The position numbers and the translations under genes are program-made. From contig JANVCC010000021.1 in assembly GCA_025345505.1 (NCBI GenBank), positions 1,694,450 through 1,758,449 on the forward strand: a stretch of DNA of 64,000 bases, read 5' to 3'. The DNA is from Todiramphus chloris collaris (lineage: Eukaryota; Chordata; Aves; Coraciiformes; Alcedinidae). This document shows, piece after piece, positions 1 through 13,201 of this stretch; position 1 is the stretch's first letter, and the number at the start of each line of letters is the position of its first letter. The notes under the pieces are model-generated. The model worked only from the letters and a program-made list of their open reading frames with translations, was not told the DNA's origin and did not search any database.

Positions 1-204
1 CCTATGCTTGCTGACATCAACAGCATTGCCAGAAGAAGCCCAGTTTGGTGTAAGTGCCCTAGGATCTGTCATCCCATACAGCTACCTCATGATGAAACAT
101 GAAAGATCCCACATGGAATAAATGGGGAAAATCTGTGTTTTAAGCAACATCTCAAGCACACATGTAGTCTCAGAGGGTGTCAGAATTGTCTCCTGGCTCA
201 TGAA

Positions 205-463
205 ATAGTCTTTTTCCAAAGGACTGCTCTCTAGCATGTCCTCTCCCAGACTATATTGATAATGCTGGTTGCCACAGCCCAAGTGCAGGACCCTGCACTT
301 GGCCTTGTTGAACCTCATGAGGGTCACCTGAGCCCACCTCTCCAGCCTCTTCAGGTCCTTCTGGATGGCATCCTGTCCCTCTGACACATCAACTGCACCA
401 CCCAGCTTAGCATTGTCAGCAAACTTGCCAAGGGTGCACTCAATGCCACTGTCTATGTCATTA
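205..463 (-). mobile_element. CR1 LINE fragment (ORF2 C-terminal part)
   Basis: On the minus strand this reads as the part of CR1 ORF2 just after the polymerase core. Codons include [19 protein letters not shown] and VLHLG, matching the usual CR1 stretch in which an N-K-A/P-K-C segment precedes a cysteine/leucine-rich V-L-H-L-G. The piece lacks the CR1 3' end, so it is not a simple 5'-truncated insertion; later deletion or rearrangement removed the 3' part. The frame stays open upstream to 387 and degrades beyond about 463. Neighbouring sequence on both sides is unassigned. Confidence 0.8.
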
Positions 464-1893
464 ATGCACCCACTTGGGCCTCTCTAGAAGGATAGCTGAC
501 CCTAAACAGGCTGGTTTCAGGAGAAACTTTCCTTTCCTTCTGTATGTAACACTAGCTTGGGTGTTTCATTACGCTCTTCTCATTTCTCTCTTGAGAATGT
601 GTCTTTCTTCACTTTAAAGCCATTCCCTCTAATCCTGCTAGCAGAAGGTTATTTCCCCTCCGGATAAATTGGAGTGTCTCCAGCCCACACCAGCTCCTCT
701 TGCAGAGAAGCCTCACATCACACGAATCTAACATTTTTTTTTTTTCTGCCAAAAGCTTGTTTTCCAAATCCTGCTAGTTCCTTCTTTGCATTCAGTGTCT
801 GCAGGGCTCATCGGGAAGTCGGCTGCAGCCCCCTCCTCCAGTCATATTCTTTCCATGGCGCTGCTGTTCGTGTCACCAGTGGCAGCTTATGAAAAGCAGC
901 CTTCCCAAGTGGGACTCGGACTATCCATCCTGATAGCCATGTCTTCTTGTACATCTTTTATTTTGCTGATGGTTTTTTGTTGTTGTTGGTTTTGGTTTGT
1001 TGGGTTGTTTGGGTTTTTTTTTGTCATGTCTTGACTAATCTGGAGTCGCCTTTCAGAAGCGGTTGCTGTTCTGCCGTCTTCCAGATGGTGTCTCTCAGAT
1101 TCTGACATCCTTTCTCACTTTGCTGTCCTTCTTCCTCATCTCCAGCGTTTCTTCAGGGAGCAGCCAGAAACACTTGGAAGCATCTGACTGTTAGTTCTAG
1201 CTTCTTTCCCCCAAAATGGTGTATCTCTCTGTGCAGGACATGCTCACATCTCAAGCCTCTTCATGTAGGAACCTTTCAAGTCCAAGACTTCTGATGAAAA
1301 TGTGAATATCTGTACCCAAGCCTTTGCAGGCAAGGAAAAGCTGCCTTTAACCATACCAGCGACACCGCTGTGTTGGTATTGGCAGCAAAACTGCATCTAC
1401 TCTTCTGATTCTTTGGTCTTGATCTGCAGGCAGTGTACAGTGCACCAGCAAGGTGTGTGAGCAAAGCTGTCAAACAGGGATTGATGGCTCTGTGACCTCT
1501 TGCAAACTGCACCTCAGATAGTGACACCTGAACATGATCTTTCTCACACATCACTTAAATAAAAAAAAGGCTTTCAGTGGGGTTTCAGACTTGTACACTC
1601 TGTGTGTGAAGCATCACTTCTTCCTTCACACTTACATGTGGTGTCCAGCCTTTGTACTTGCTCACTGCGTGTGGATTACACAGCCTGGCTTATGTCTGTG
1701 TCCTCCAAAGTAGATGGGCTTCAGTCTTCTGCAAAGGGCCCTAAAACCCTTCAAAATCAACGTTGCCCCAATACTAGCTACAAATCAGAATGCCTCCGTG
1801 GCTCTCGACCTTAAGCACTGCTCTCCTTTTTGTGACTCAAACAGGTGGCAGGAGAGAACTTACATGGTCCCTTCTCCAATATGTACAGAGAAA
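464..1893. other. Unassigned non-repeat sequence with low-complexity tracts
   Basis: No supported gene. A T run lies at 734-745 and a GT-rich stretch (TTG, GTT and GGTTT units) at about 966-1022. A faint echo of an antisense CR1 3' region (TTTAAAGCCATTCCCTCTAA) sits near 617-640 but is too short to call. Open frames here are short and overlap on both strands. Confidence 0.5.
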
Positions 1894-2166
1894 CACAGAA
1901 TCATAGAATGGTAGGGCTTGGAAGGCACCTCTGGAGATCATTGAGTCCAACCCCGCTGCCAGAGCAGGATCACCCAGGGCAGGTTGCCCAGGAATGCATC
2001 CAGGTGGGGCTGGAAAGTCTCCAGAGGACGAGACTCCACCACTTCTCTGGACAGCCTGTTCAAGGCTCTGTGACCCTCACAGCAAAGGAGTTTCTCCTCA
2101 TGATGAGGTGGAACTTCCAGTGTTCCATTTTGTGGCCACTGCCCCTCATCCTATACGGGGCACCTG
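1894..2166 (-). mobile_element. CR1 LINE, 3' end copy
   Basis: Begins with the CR1 terminal repeat in reverse (CAGAATCATAGAATGGTAGG) and runs leftward-to-rightward from the element's 3' end into the end of ORF2. The segment near 2029-2160 is the reverse complement of the conserved C-terminal coding block (minus-strand sense: NFH-x-R, W-N/SRLP, ESS-type positions), now broken by substitutions. 5'-truncated at about 2166, as expected for a LINE copied by target-primed reverse transcription. Confidence 0.93.
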
Positions 2167-3538
2167 TTATTCATTAAGCAACATGACTAATTTCAGTTAA
2201 TTCCCTGAAGATTTTCAGGTCTTTTTGTCCTAATTCTTTAAGATAAAGGCTATTTCATATTCTGACACCATATAAATAGTGAATAACACAGACAACTTTT
2301 ATTCACAGACCATTCAGCTCACATGCCTGAAATGTTTTGGCCCATGCCTCCTGCATCTGCTAAAATCCTCTTTCAGTATAATTTGTTTTCTAGTTGTTTT
2401 ATTTGTTCAGGCCTTTCACAGACCAGAACAAGAGTTGAAGGCCAGAACCAGTTAAGACTCCTGAATCCACCACGCAAGAGCTTCTATTTCCATCTTCTTG
2501 GTGCCTCATCCCCAGTGAGTGAAATCCAGAAGCAGGGCTGGTGCAGACCCAGAGCTAGAATTGCCTTTAGACCTCTCCACAGCTGGGCAGCTGATAAGGG
2601 AGAGGAGGCTGACCTAGAGCAAACTGACCCTGTTTTGGGTACATCAGTCCTGTCTTTTTTATCTAACTCACAGTAAAGAAAATCTAAAGAGAAGGAAAAA
2701 CAAGAACAGCACTGAAATGGTGCCTTCTCTTAATTTATTTATTTTTTTCCCAAAACCCATTTTGGCTTTAAGGTCTTCAGTCCTTCCCTGTTCCTGCTCC
2801 AGCTTCATGAATGCAGAGGTTTGTATTCCTTCAGGTGCAACAGGAAATAAATGCTAATATTTTCAGTCTTCCCAGTCTTTCAAGTCAAAGAACGTGTAAT
2901 TCCACACTCCTGCAATATTATATTTGGCAAAGTCTAAAGTGCCACTGCAGCCCATAAACTACAAAGGAAAAAGAATTTGCCATTAGAAATTTCTGAAGGC
3001 AGAACCCAACCACACATTTTGGAGGTGCTTGAATTCCATAGCTCTGCCTTTTGAATATTCAGCATAAATTGAGGTCCATTTTAGAAAAATCTCTGCTCTA
3101 TTTCACTTCTAATCACTTGGTGAGCTGGAACTAAAAGTAAAGTTTGCCGGTTTTATGCATTAGCGTATTGCATAATTCTCCCATCTTGGTTTAACCCTCC
3201 TGCAACCCAATGCTATTTCCATCACATTCTGATCATGATACTTTTATTTCAGAATGAGCAGAAATCTTTTCCTCTGAAGTTTAATGAAGTTGCAAGCAAC
3301 AAAATATTCCTTTTGCGGGAGGAAACCTTTTCCTCTTCAGCTATTTAGGGCATGCCACGGAGGACCCAAACTGGAAAACAGATTGAATGTTATCTACATT
3401 TTTGCTAAACAAAGCACACTTTGTTGACTTGGATTACAAATGTTTAGATCCCCTAGTAAGTTTTACTTTCAGTGTAAGACCTTTCCATAACACATATTCA
3501 TTACAGGAAGGGCACAGATCTGAGTGATAAGCTCTCCA
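2167..3538. other. Unassigned AT-rich unique sequence
   Basis: No repeat or gene recognised. An open frame of 117 codons (2323-2676, plus strand) has no recognisable domain and no splice or promoter context that would support it. Confidence 0.5.
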
Positions 3539-3885
3539 TAGAATTGTAGAATCATAGAACAGTAGGAGTTGGCAGGAACCTCTGGAGATCTTCGAGTCCA
3601 ACCCCGCTGCCAGAGCAGGGTCACCCAGGGCAGCCCACACAGGAACAGAGCCAGATGGGTCATGAAAGTCTCTAGAGAAGGAGACTCCACCACCTCTCTG
3701 GGCAGCCTGTTCCAGGCTCTGTCACCTTCACAGGAAGGACATTTTTTCTCATGTTGAGGTGGAACTTCCTGTGTTCCAGTTTGTGACCATTGCCCCTTGT
3801 CCTATCACAGGGCATCACTGAAAAGAGCCTGGCCCCTTCTACTTGACACCCATCCTTCAGATATTAATAAGCATTGGTAAGATCA
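3539..3885 (-). mobile_element. CR1 LINE, 3' end copy
   Basis: Starts with the reversed terminal repeats (AGAATTGTAGAATCATAGAA), then the 3' untranslated part with GTCCAACCCCGCTGCCAGAG and the conserved coding tail in antisense (CTGGGCAGCCTGTTCCAGG at about 3700). Breaks off near 3885 inside the region that would continue as GATAAGATCCCC. Same 3' subfamily as the copies beginning at 4297 and 59580. Confidence 0.94.
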
Positions 3886-4296
3886 ATTGTGTTGCAGCAG
3901 GAACACATCTCTGAATTCCCAGTGCAGCCCTTGCAGGCATGCACTGCCCTGGGAAACAAGCTGGAAGTTTTCAGCCCAACAAAGGAAGCCCAGGCATCTC
4001 AGGCAGGACAAAGAGGTAATAGGTTGCTACAATCTCACTGCATCAAGACAGTGCGTCCAGTCTTCCCATAACCAGTATGAATGCATGGAACAGACTACTG
4101 GTAATGCCAGGCTTGTCCTGAGCAGCAGCTTCCAGAAGGACACAGATGCTTCCCCAGGGAAACAGCCTTGCCAGGTCAGAGCTTGCTGCAGTGTTCCCCC
4201 TCCAGTTCCGTGAAGCTGGTGATGTTCGCCAGAAGGATAGTCCCCAAAGAATCCATCCATGCATCAAACAACAAAGGCTGGAGAGCTTGTTGTGAC
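3886..4296. other. Unassigned unique sequence between two CR1 copies
   Basis: Frames of 65-108 codons occur on both strands (for example 3887-4213 plus and 4027-4260 minus), but they overlap each other and show no domain. Nothing else seen. Confidence 0.5.
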
Positions 4297-4753
4297 CATA
4301 GAATCATAGAATGTTAGGGGTTGGAAGGCACCTCTGGAGATCATCAAGTCCAACCCCCCTGCCAGAGCAGGGTCACCCAGGGCAGCCCACACAGGAACAG
4401 AGCCAGGGGGGGTTGGAAAGTCTCCAGAGAAGGAGACTCCACAGTCTCTCTGGGCAGCCTGGGCCAGGCTCTGGCACCTTCACAGGAAAGACATTTTTCC
4501 TCATGTTGAAGTGAAACTTCCTGTTTTCCAGTTTGTGACCATTGGCCCTCATCCTACCACAGGGCATCACTGGAAAGAGCCTGGCCCTTTCTACCTGACA
4601 TCCACCCTGCAGAGATTTATAGACATTAATAAGGTCCCCTCTCAGGCTTCTCTTCTCCAGGCTGAACATCCCCAGTTCTCTCAGCCTTTGCTCACAAGAG
4701 AGATATCCTAGTCCCTTCAGCATCTTCACAGCCTCCATTGGACTCTCTCCAGC
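4297..4753 (-). mobile_element. CR1 LINE with partly open ORF2 C-terminus
   Basis: Terminal repeats at 4297-4316, then 3' untranslated part and ORF2 tail. On the minus strand the frame reads EQRLRELGMFSLEKRSLRGD and later NGHKLENRKFHFNMRKN, the typical CR1 C-terminal block. A frameshift near 4463 puts the last coding part (expected to read E-S-P-S-L-E-T-F) out of frame. The element's 5' truncation point at about 4753 abuts an ERVL-type LTR remnant, so the LTR fragment or a shared break lies directly at the junction. Confidence 0.94.
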
Positions 4754-5190
4754 GTTTGGCCCACACAGACAGCAACTAAACACCAAGCAGGTGCTTGCTC
4801 ACTCCTATCCCTTGCTGTGGTGGGATGGGGAGGAGAAAATACAACAAAAGGATCGAGGGTTGAGACTGGGACAGGGGAGGCTCAGTCACAAATTATGGTC
4901 GCAGGCAGTAGATAGACTCAATGTGGGGAAACAACATGAATTTAATTTAAACAACAAGAACACCACCAATTTACCAATCAAGTCAGAGTAGGAGAATGAG
5001 AAATACAAGCAGATCTTAAAAACATCTTCCCTCCACCAGTCCCTTCTTCCTGGGCTCAGCTTTGCTCACTATTTCTCTACCTTCTCCCCGACAGTGTCAC
5101 AGGGGGATGAGGAATGGGGGTTGTGGTCAGCTCATCACATGTTGTTTCTGCTGCTCCTTCCTTCAGCTTTCGCTAGAAATCCTTCACTTA
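4753..5190 (-). mobile_element. Partial ERVL-type LTR
   Basis: The stretch GTTTGGCCCACACAGACAGC near 4755, the GCTCACTCC segment near 4796, then GGGATGGGGAGGAGAAAATA, GACTCAATGTGGGGAAA and the CACAGGGGGATGAGGAATGG segment are all familiar parts of bird ERVL LTRs. Both LTR ends are missing, so no target duplication can be read. Strand is inferred from the order of blocks compared with the complete LTR at 13207-13655. The right boundary is approximate. Confidence 0.72.
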
Positions 5191-8100
5191 TTTTTCATGC
5201 AAGGCGGACATCAGAGGCAGAACATGCGCTGAGACATTTTCATTACTCACAATAATAATTCTGATTTGCTTGACTGTACAAGATCACAGGCTCCGGTGGT
5301 AACACCTCCTCAGAGCATGCAGCTCTCAGCATACGGGAGAGGGATGGTTTTGTGGCTTAGGTATTGATCTGAACAAAAGAGTTGCAGTCACATGTAGCTG
5401 AGCTGGGAAATCTTGGGTGAGTGCCTGAAGCCATGGGGCACTCCTAAGAGCTGCTAATGTTCAGTCATCTCTCCTGAAAGCAAGACATCCACTATAGATG
5501 GAAACACCTATGTATCCCTTGAAGCAGGCATTGTTAAGGTCCTCACGGGTAAGACCCAGACTGTTGTGACCTTGATCACAGGCTGGTGTCCCTGGGACAA
5601 TGGTGGGGTACAGATCTGGGCACAGAGCATGGCACTGTTGTAAGCCTGGTTCCCCTCTGGGAGTTCTGGTTGGCCAGAACAGGCAGGAGGGCAGGCTGGG
5701 TGATGGTGGCCACTGGGTCATCCTACAAGGGACAAAGATCCCACTGCCAGCTCTGCTGCAGACCTGCTGTGAACATCTGGAAAAGGCTCCCAAGACCAAT
5801 AGTGAACTCCAGCTGTGATCTGGCCAGAACGTCACCTCACAACCATGGGAGAAGATGGTCACAAACCACGGTCACGGTGAGGAGGCACGGCATGGTGGTG
5901 GCCAAGTGCAAAGTCTCTCTCACCTTGAGCCATGGGTATCACTCTTCTTCCACAGGAGTTCATTTCGTCCAGCTTTTTTCTTAAGTACTCAACTTCTTCA
6001 AAGTGTTTGCTTTTTTGGGGAGTGTTCTTTGGGTTTTTTGGGGAACTATTGGTACTATACCTGGAGGATGTACTAAACTTGCCTTCATTCTGCCTATTTG
6101 TCAGAAAGATGCAGCTGATAAAATTCCCCAGGTGGATTTCAGGAGAATGTTTTATTGAAAATAAAGAGGTAGACCTTTAGCATTCATAAATATATAAATA
6201 AATAAAATAGTCATGGTTCTTTTAGCAGGATTCCTGTAAGACAGCAGAGATATTATTAGTAAAAGAAAAGTATCAGCAGAAAAATGTTCACAACTGAGTG
6301 CTGATGATTTAAGAGCAGTCAGGGATTCAGCAGACATTTTAATGTGCCAGCAGCAGAAGGCTTAAAAGTAAAAAAAATAAAATAATAATTTAAAAAAGTT
6401 TGTTTTTTAAAGGGAAAGTTATCAATGTGAAACCATCAGTTGGTGTCTCATGCACTTTCTTTCCTGCTGGGTCTGTCTCGCACCTGTGAAGGGCAGGATC
6501 AGGGCTTTGGTTTATTGTGTGTTTGATTTATTTTTTCCTTTTAATGGCAAAGTGAGTCTAAGAGCGAGCGTGTTCGCAGTCAGGGGGTGAATCCGACTTC
6601 CCACTAGACACATCTTTCCTGGTGGTGGTTTTCCTGGAAGTGGCAGGTCAGACCAGCCTCTGTGCTGAGACAGCACAACGACGTGCTCCTGCGCTCCGTG
6701 GACTAGTGGGCAAAGGCAGCAGAAAAAGCCCTTGCTGATGTTCGCCAGTAAGCAGCTACAAAGAAGAAGATTTCTCCTATAGAAATGACACCTTGAACTC
6801 TGCTTTGTCCATGAGGTCTTAGTCAAATACCCTCCTGGCTCAACCTACCTTGAGGTGACCACTCCAAGGCCACGTCCACTGCTTCCCCAGACAGGTACGT
6901 GCCGGTGCAGCCCAAACCAGTGCTGTGCCTGTGACTGCAGCAGCACAGGCTGGCACATCCACCCGGACCACCATCAAGAGAGCCAGTGGATCAGCAGAAA
7001 CGTTGCACATGATGTCCGTAGGCAGGGTTTGCAGGCGTTTGCACGCTTGCTGCGCTGGTGCGGGGCCATGAGAAGAGCAGAACCTGCAGATGGTGCTATT
7101 TAATTGTTAAAATGACTCCTCCTCCCCATCATAACCAGCGCAGGCTTTGCTTTCCCAGCAGCAGCACTGGCACTGCAGAGATGCTCAGGGGTGAGACCCA
7201 GGGGTGGGTGGCTGGTTGGGCAACAGGAGTGGTAAGTCGCTGTGATGATGTAGTTTCCTCTTCCTGCTCCCCTGAATCGGAGAAAAAGCAGTAATGAGAA
7301 GAACAGGCCAACACCTGCCGACATGGTGTGAGCAAAACTCCCCCCAGTTCAGCTGGAGGGGGTTTCGCTTTTGCAGACTTATTTTAGAAGCTCTCAGATG
7401 AAGCTTTAGGTGCCCTCCCGGGTGTTTGCAGATATTCACACTAATTCCTGAGGTGCTCCATTATTGATAAGTACCAGTAGACCGCGGACAAGGTCAGCCA
7501 CAAAAGCAGAAAAGACAAATTAGTTTAGCTAAAACTTCCAGATTTGTAAAATCTCAGCACACAGCAATACCAATTTCTTCTGCATATTTCCCAGAGTCTG
7601 CTTGACTCCACAGTTACCTTAAAACCCATCCTAGTTCATTCCCTTCTGCAGGAAGACAGATTCCATCAGCCTGAAAATGATCTCTTGAACTCTAACTTGG
7701 CTCCTTGTTCTGTCCCTGGGACACAGCCAAGCCGTACAAACCACCCCTTACTCACCAGAGGTGCAAAGGATGGGACAGGCAAAGGATCCTCACAAATTTC
7801 AGAGCATAAATTTCCAGCCTCTTTCACTGGGTCTCTGTACCTTTAAACTACACTGCCTCCACTGCAGTGCTTTTCTGCAGCCTTTTAGGGAGAGGGGAAG
7901 AGGAGGAGAGAGCAGGCAGGATAGGCTAGGAAAGGAAAAGAAAGTTAAAAAAAAAAAAAAAAATCAGCAACCTTTGGTATCAAAAGCCTGCCAAGGGAGA
8001 AAAAGAAAGAAGTGGAATGAGGAAGATAGAAAAGTCCTGCAGGGTGAGATAAGGAGACCCAGAGGTGAACTCTGATAAAGACGTGTCAATATTTCAGGTG

Positions 8101-10167
8101 CTTTCCGGCATTTGTAAACTTATTTGCAGATATGGTTTCGTTTTCTATTTTCAGGACCTATAGAAGAAATAACTTGCTAAGCAGAAAGACATATTTGGTA
8201 CCTATGACAAGGCTTCTGAAATCCAACTGAGCTCAGGATCCCCCAGGCTAGCACAACAGTCCCCCAGCTTTGGAGGTCTTTTTGACATTTCCTACAGTGT
8301 TCCTGTATCTGCTGCTCAGTCGCCCATCCCTCCTGACTGATCACAGGTGCCATCCCTCCCCATCCTGCAGGAACAGGCTTCTCCTGGCAGCAAAAGAAAT
8401 TTCAGGATCTCCGATCCCCTACGCTGGAGGTACTGCCCCACTGTCACTTAACCATCTTCTTTTTAACACCTTGCTTTTGAACTCCTTGCCTTTTGAACCC
8501 TTCCCCTCTGTTTGCACCCCAAGAGGTCACAACCCAACGTAAGAGAAACAACGGAATAGCCCAACCATTGCATTAATGCTGTCGCAGAAATCTACTTTTG
8601 TTTTTCTTTTATTTAAACCTCACTGAAATCTTGATTAAGACATGACTGCTTTGAAGTAGACAACAACCCAGATTAGATCTGGACCTTGCACCACGATACG
8701 TTATGGTACACTAATAAATTTACAATCAATTAAATTAGTGCACATTAAAAACTCTCCACCTGACAGCTGACCAAAACCATTAGTTTATTGCAATCCAACT
8801 GTAAAAATAATTGAATTTAAGCCACCAACTTTGTCCTCAAACATACCATCTTAATCTTGACCCCACAGTTCATTCTGTGCTCCAGAATTAGCAGAGATGC
8901 AGAAATCTATTGATGAGTTAATTCATTGTTGAGGTGAACAGATTTTACAGCCATTAGGAACCCCAGAAGATCCCAACGCCTTGCTTGAAAACTACCAGGA
9001 GATGATGTGAAATATGCATTGATTTAACTAGTTATGTGACAGTGTGAAGCTGACACACCAGCACTTTCCACGTGATGATAAATGATGAAAATGTAGCTTG
9101 GATCACGAAATTACCAGAGGAAAAAAAAAAAAAAAACCAGTTCTACTTCACACTGGGAATTCATTTTTTTCTGCAACTGGGAGAGAGCCAGACATGTTTC
9201 CATTATCACTAAAAATGCCTCTCTACAAATGTAGGAGGATTTTTCAATTCAAATCCTTTTCTCTCAGCGACAGGGAAAGTCTCCAGAGGGCTGAAATTCA
9301 GAGCTGGCTGGATTTCGTTTATCTCCATTGCCCTTACTTACTGTCCTCTGGGAAAAAGTTTGATTTTCTCTCCTTTCCACTGCCAGATTGACCAAAAAAG
9401 ACTTTTTTTGAGGCCTTTGTGGAGGAAGTGTAGCGCATCCTGCTTCAAAGCGATGAGACTGTATGAAGTCAATGTATCCAAAGGAAAGAGTTACCAGGAA
9501 GGAATCAGATACATCCCAAACTTTGGGATATATTGCAAAGGGCAAAGCATTTCCCTGTTGAAATGTTCGGATTCCTAGGAGTTCCCAGAAAGATCTTTTC
9601 TTGGCATGATACTATTCATTATCTTTTTTATTAGTACTATTTTCTGGAAGGAATTCTGAAACAATTCCTGGTAAAAATGGTGAGGTGATATATTGTGGTG
9701 AGAGCAGAATGTTTATGTGGGAAAGCTCACCCACATTCATAAAAAGCACTCAGATAAATATCATACGTAGTCAAATTCAAAAATATGCTTTTAGAAATAC
9801 AAATTTGATCCCTGATACCTTCCTATTGTAATAAAAAATCAATAATAAAAAAGAGCATGGCTGGCATGAAACAGTCCACACCCATGCCCGTAAAAACTCT
9901 ATTAATTTGTAAACCACAGTGGCTGCAGACGGGGCTGCCCTTTGGGAATGGCAGCTGGTCTGTGCTAACCCCAGAGAATGCTCAGACATCATCTGGCCTG
10001 AGCCAATCTGTCTCACCGATCCAAGCCAAACCCTCACCAGAGCCTGTGCTAACGATTTAACACCAGGGGCAATCGAGTTCAAGTGCCCAGAAATGCTTCC
10101 TGTTTAATTTACTCTTCTAGATGTAGCCAGTGTGTCTAGGCTTGGTAGATGCATTCGAAGGGCAATG
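5191..10167. other. About 5 kb of mostly unique sequence
   Basis: No CR1 or LTR recognised. Low-complexity tracts are an A-rich stretch at about 6368-6412, 17 A at 7947-7963 and 16 A at 9121-9136. Frames of 132-133 codons overlap on opposite strands at 5461-5984 and have no recognisable domain. I see no splice-flanked conserved frame. Confidence 0.5.
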
Positions 10168-10300
10168 TTGAAAAATGGGAAAAGGCTCAAAAGAGGGTCA
10201 CAAAAGCAATTTGTTGTCTATAAACCTTAGTGAGATGTGCAAAGAGCTCTAATTATTAACTTTATTTAAGGGACTAAAAGGTGTTGATCGTGATCTGTAA
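10168..10300 (+). mobile_element. Worn CR1-like LINE scrap
   Basis: The plus strand reads WEKAQKRVTKAI followed by a broken K-E-L and L-K-G region, resembling the W-E-K-x-Q-R-R-A-T-K-M block that ends the CR1/L3 reverse transcriptase. It is much more diverged than other copies here and carries stops. It could be an older CR1-clade family. It is followed directly by a 20-bp tandem repeat. Confidence 0.42.
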
Positions 10301-10356
10301 GAACTCATATAAGAAGAAGAAGCTCTCATATAAGAAGAAGAACTCATATAAGAAGC
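10301..10356. repeat. Three tandem units of about 20 bp
   Basis: The core CTCATATAAGAAG occurs three times at 20-base spacing (units starting near 10301, 10321 and 10341). This is a short, local duplication next to a decayed LINE piece. Confidence 0.85.
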
Positions 10357-10523
10357 TGCAAATAAAGCACATTTTTAGGAATCAGGAGAATTAACTATGG
10401 AACAAATTAACAAGTGCTCTGATGGATCCTTCATCATGTGTGATCCTTAATTTAATTTGTTTCTAAAGCCTATCTTGTGGATATAACACATGCTTGGGGG
10501 CTCATGAAGAAAGAATATCTGAT

Positions 10524-10640
10524 GAGGGCTACAAAGATGATCAGAGGACTGGAGCACATCTTCTACAAGGACAGGCTGAGACAGCTGGGTCTGTTCAGCC
10601 TGGAGAAGAAAAGGCTTCAGGGAGTAAATAAATAAATAAA
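10524..10640 (+). mobile_element. CR1 ORF2 fragment ending in AAAT repeats
   Basis: About 100 bases encode the block [20 protein letters not shown] and S-L-E-K-K-R, a close match to the CR1 ORF2 C-terminal region. It stops abruptly at 10624 and continues as (AAAT)n at about 10625-10640 instead of the CR1 3' end. The piece is therefore truncated on both sides. Confidence 0.85.
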
Positions 10641-13201
10641 TTAATGGAATAAAACTGCTGTGAGAAACATAAGTCATTCTTGACGTAGTTGTGAAGAAAC
10701 TACCTGGTCTTAACAATATGAATGTGTCACATCTGCCCTTTCTAACTGTCTGAAGACAGCAAGGTCCACTCTACTTGGCACCTGCGTTTCACTGAGAGCA
10801 CTGGAATTTCCGTGCCAAGGAATTTTGCAGAATTGTTGCCCAAGAGGTGTTTGCATATCCCAACCCAAACATAGCACGAGCTAACTGGCATGCTCTACCT
10901 ACCTCACCCACAGATATAAAAATATAACCATGATCCATGTTATTGTTGTATAAACACAACAATAGCTGGAATTGGAATAAGTTTTCTGCTTGGATAGGAA
11001 ACCAATGACACAGACAGATGGGTTTCCTTACAACATCAGCTTATTCATGAGTCAAAGGTACAGAGGAGAGTTCACTGGAGGGAGTTAGAGGAGCAGAGCT
11101 CCTATGCAGCCCTTTTCTGTTTAGTGGCAGTCTTACCCCTAACATGAAGGGAAACCACTGGAGAGTCTTTCAGTCCACCTCACATTTTCTTGAGTAGCTG
11201 TGGGAATGAGGCCAGAAGCATTCTGTGTTGCCCCCTCCCAAGTCCTCATCCTTGACCTACAAGACAACCTGTGGTAACGGCAAAGGGAAAAACCCACACC
11301 CTCACCTCTTCCCATGGCTCAGGCCAGGCTGCAAGATGTGAGGATATTCTCTACTGCCCAGGTAAACCCTGCTCCTCTTCAGGGACACAACCAAATGTGT
11401 CAGACCCACTGCAGGGTCTTTGCAAAGAATAATCTTTCTTGTTAACTCTTCACACAGCATCTTGAGCATTGGCTTTGTGGGACAGGAGGCCTCTGGGCTC
11501 TCTTGGGTCACTGAGCTGCCAACCAGCCCCAGGTCTAGCCCTGTTTGCAAACTGTGGAATTGCAGGCAAAAGGCATTTGCAGCTGATTTTGCCACACGGA
11601 GGCATTGGATGGATGCTCCACGGACTTATATGCTTTAAAAAGTTCTGTAATCTTTGCTTTCCAATCCTTTAACAGCAGACATGGAGGTAATGTTACAAAC
11701 TCTGTCTTGATCTCCGAAGTTTTTTTGAGCAGCAAAATGGAAGCGTGAATGAATAACAGCTAAAAACAGGTTAATAAAAAGAACTTTGTTGGGCTATTTC
11801 CAGAGGAAAGCCTGAAAAAAAATACAGTTCGTATCCAAAAATCTTAGGATCTAAGCCCTGTCATGAAGTGCAGGAGGCAGCCACAGAAACATGAAGTTCA
11901 CGCTTCCAAAAAGGAGAAGTGAGAGAAGGAAGCTTCCAGAAAAGGTATGGATGAGAAATACACAATATGTGTACGTGGATATATGTCTGCGGTCGGTGGA
12001 TTAAAGGAATGCAACTTCAGCTGTGCTGCCCCTGCAAGAAAAGGCAACAGCAGACACAGGAAGAAGTGGCTGAAGCTGGATCACCTGCCAAGGAATCGCC
12101 GTGATGCTGAGGCACAGGGAGCACATACCCAGATGCAGCCAAAGTCAGCACTTCTAAGCATCGCACCTTCTGCCCTTGCCCGTGGGACTGAATTCCACTG
12201 CATTATGTCAAATAGACCTCCAGTGCCTTGTTCCCCTCCCAGTTATGAAGGAATAAAGCTGCCCAGTCAAATGCACTTTCCATCATGGCAAAGAAATTGC
12301 CTCAGTGTGAGCCTTTGAGAAGACAGCTCACTGCAAGACACACACCTCTTTACACAGACAAATCGTTTATCCCACTACCTAAATTACCTCCACATCAGGA
12401 ATTAGGGGACTATGCAAAGAACCTGCCTGTAAATCTCCAAGCATAAAAATGGTGGGAGGGAGGAGGAAGGAGAAATCCCTGCATATCTCCTGGATTATAC
12501 AAATTTGGTTGTTGAGATTCCTCAGCTTGAAGCAACATCCCTCTGGGAGGGAAAGTATCTGTGATACTGTCTCATGGCTCTGCACTCTTATTCAGTATCT
12601 GCCCTCCATCCAGCACTTCATAATGATGACAACCCCACCACGAGTGATTGAGAGGACTTGAATGCTGTAAATAGCTTTTTAAAAATTAAGTTCCTCTGAA
12701 CATTCATATTTTCTGTTGGTGGCAGGTGTCAGGCTGATAATTCATTTCCAATGACAGAAAGCCACCTCAGAGGACAAATTTTCTGTAGCTGCTATCACAC
12801 AGAACCAATCCAAGATTTATCCTCACAAGTATTTATGATTTTTGTAGTTGAGTGTAATCTGCTTGGTTGGTATCTAAAAGAACTTGGTTTATACACAGAT
12901 AAAATGCACACTTCTCATTGTGTGACTTACAATGTATAGGTTGTCTTAATTTTGTCTCTTAGTCCTTTTTTCTTGTTGCTGTAGGTGTCTCGAGACTGCC
13001 CGATGCCTTCTAATGCTGAATCACAGAGTAAATTATATCTGATATTTTTGATAATTTAGATAAAATAAAACATATACTGAACAACAAGGAATTAACCTGG
13101 CAGTGTTAACTTAGCATGAAATGGTTGATATTTACCAGGACCACAACCTGCTTCCTAAGGACTTCATGAATCCAGAGGAGGTTTCCTTATCTACTCAGTG
13201 A
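10641..13201. other. Unassigned unique sequence
   Basis: No repeat family recognised. A 123-codon frame at 11947-12318 (plus) has no domain, signal peptide or splice context that I recognise. The rest holds only short frames. Confidence 0.5.

Noticed and set aside
5461-5984. Opposed frames of 132-133 codons
   Set aside because: Frames on both strands of the same GC-moderate DNA, with no domain or splice evidence.
7947-7963. A run of 17 A as the tail of a SINE or processed pseudogene
   Set aside because: No transcript-like or SINE-like body precedes it and no target duplication was found. Birds have few A-tailed retrocopies because CR1 does not use poly(A) tails.
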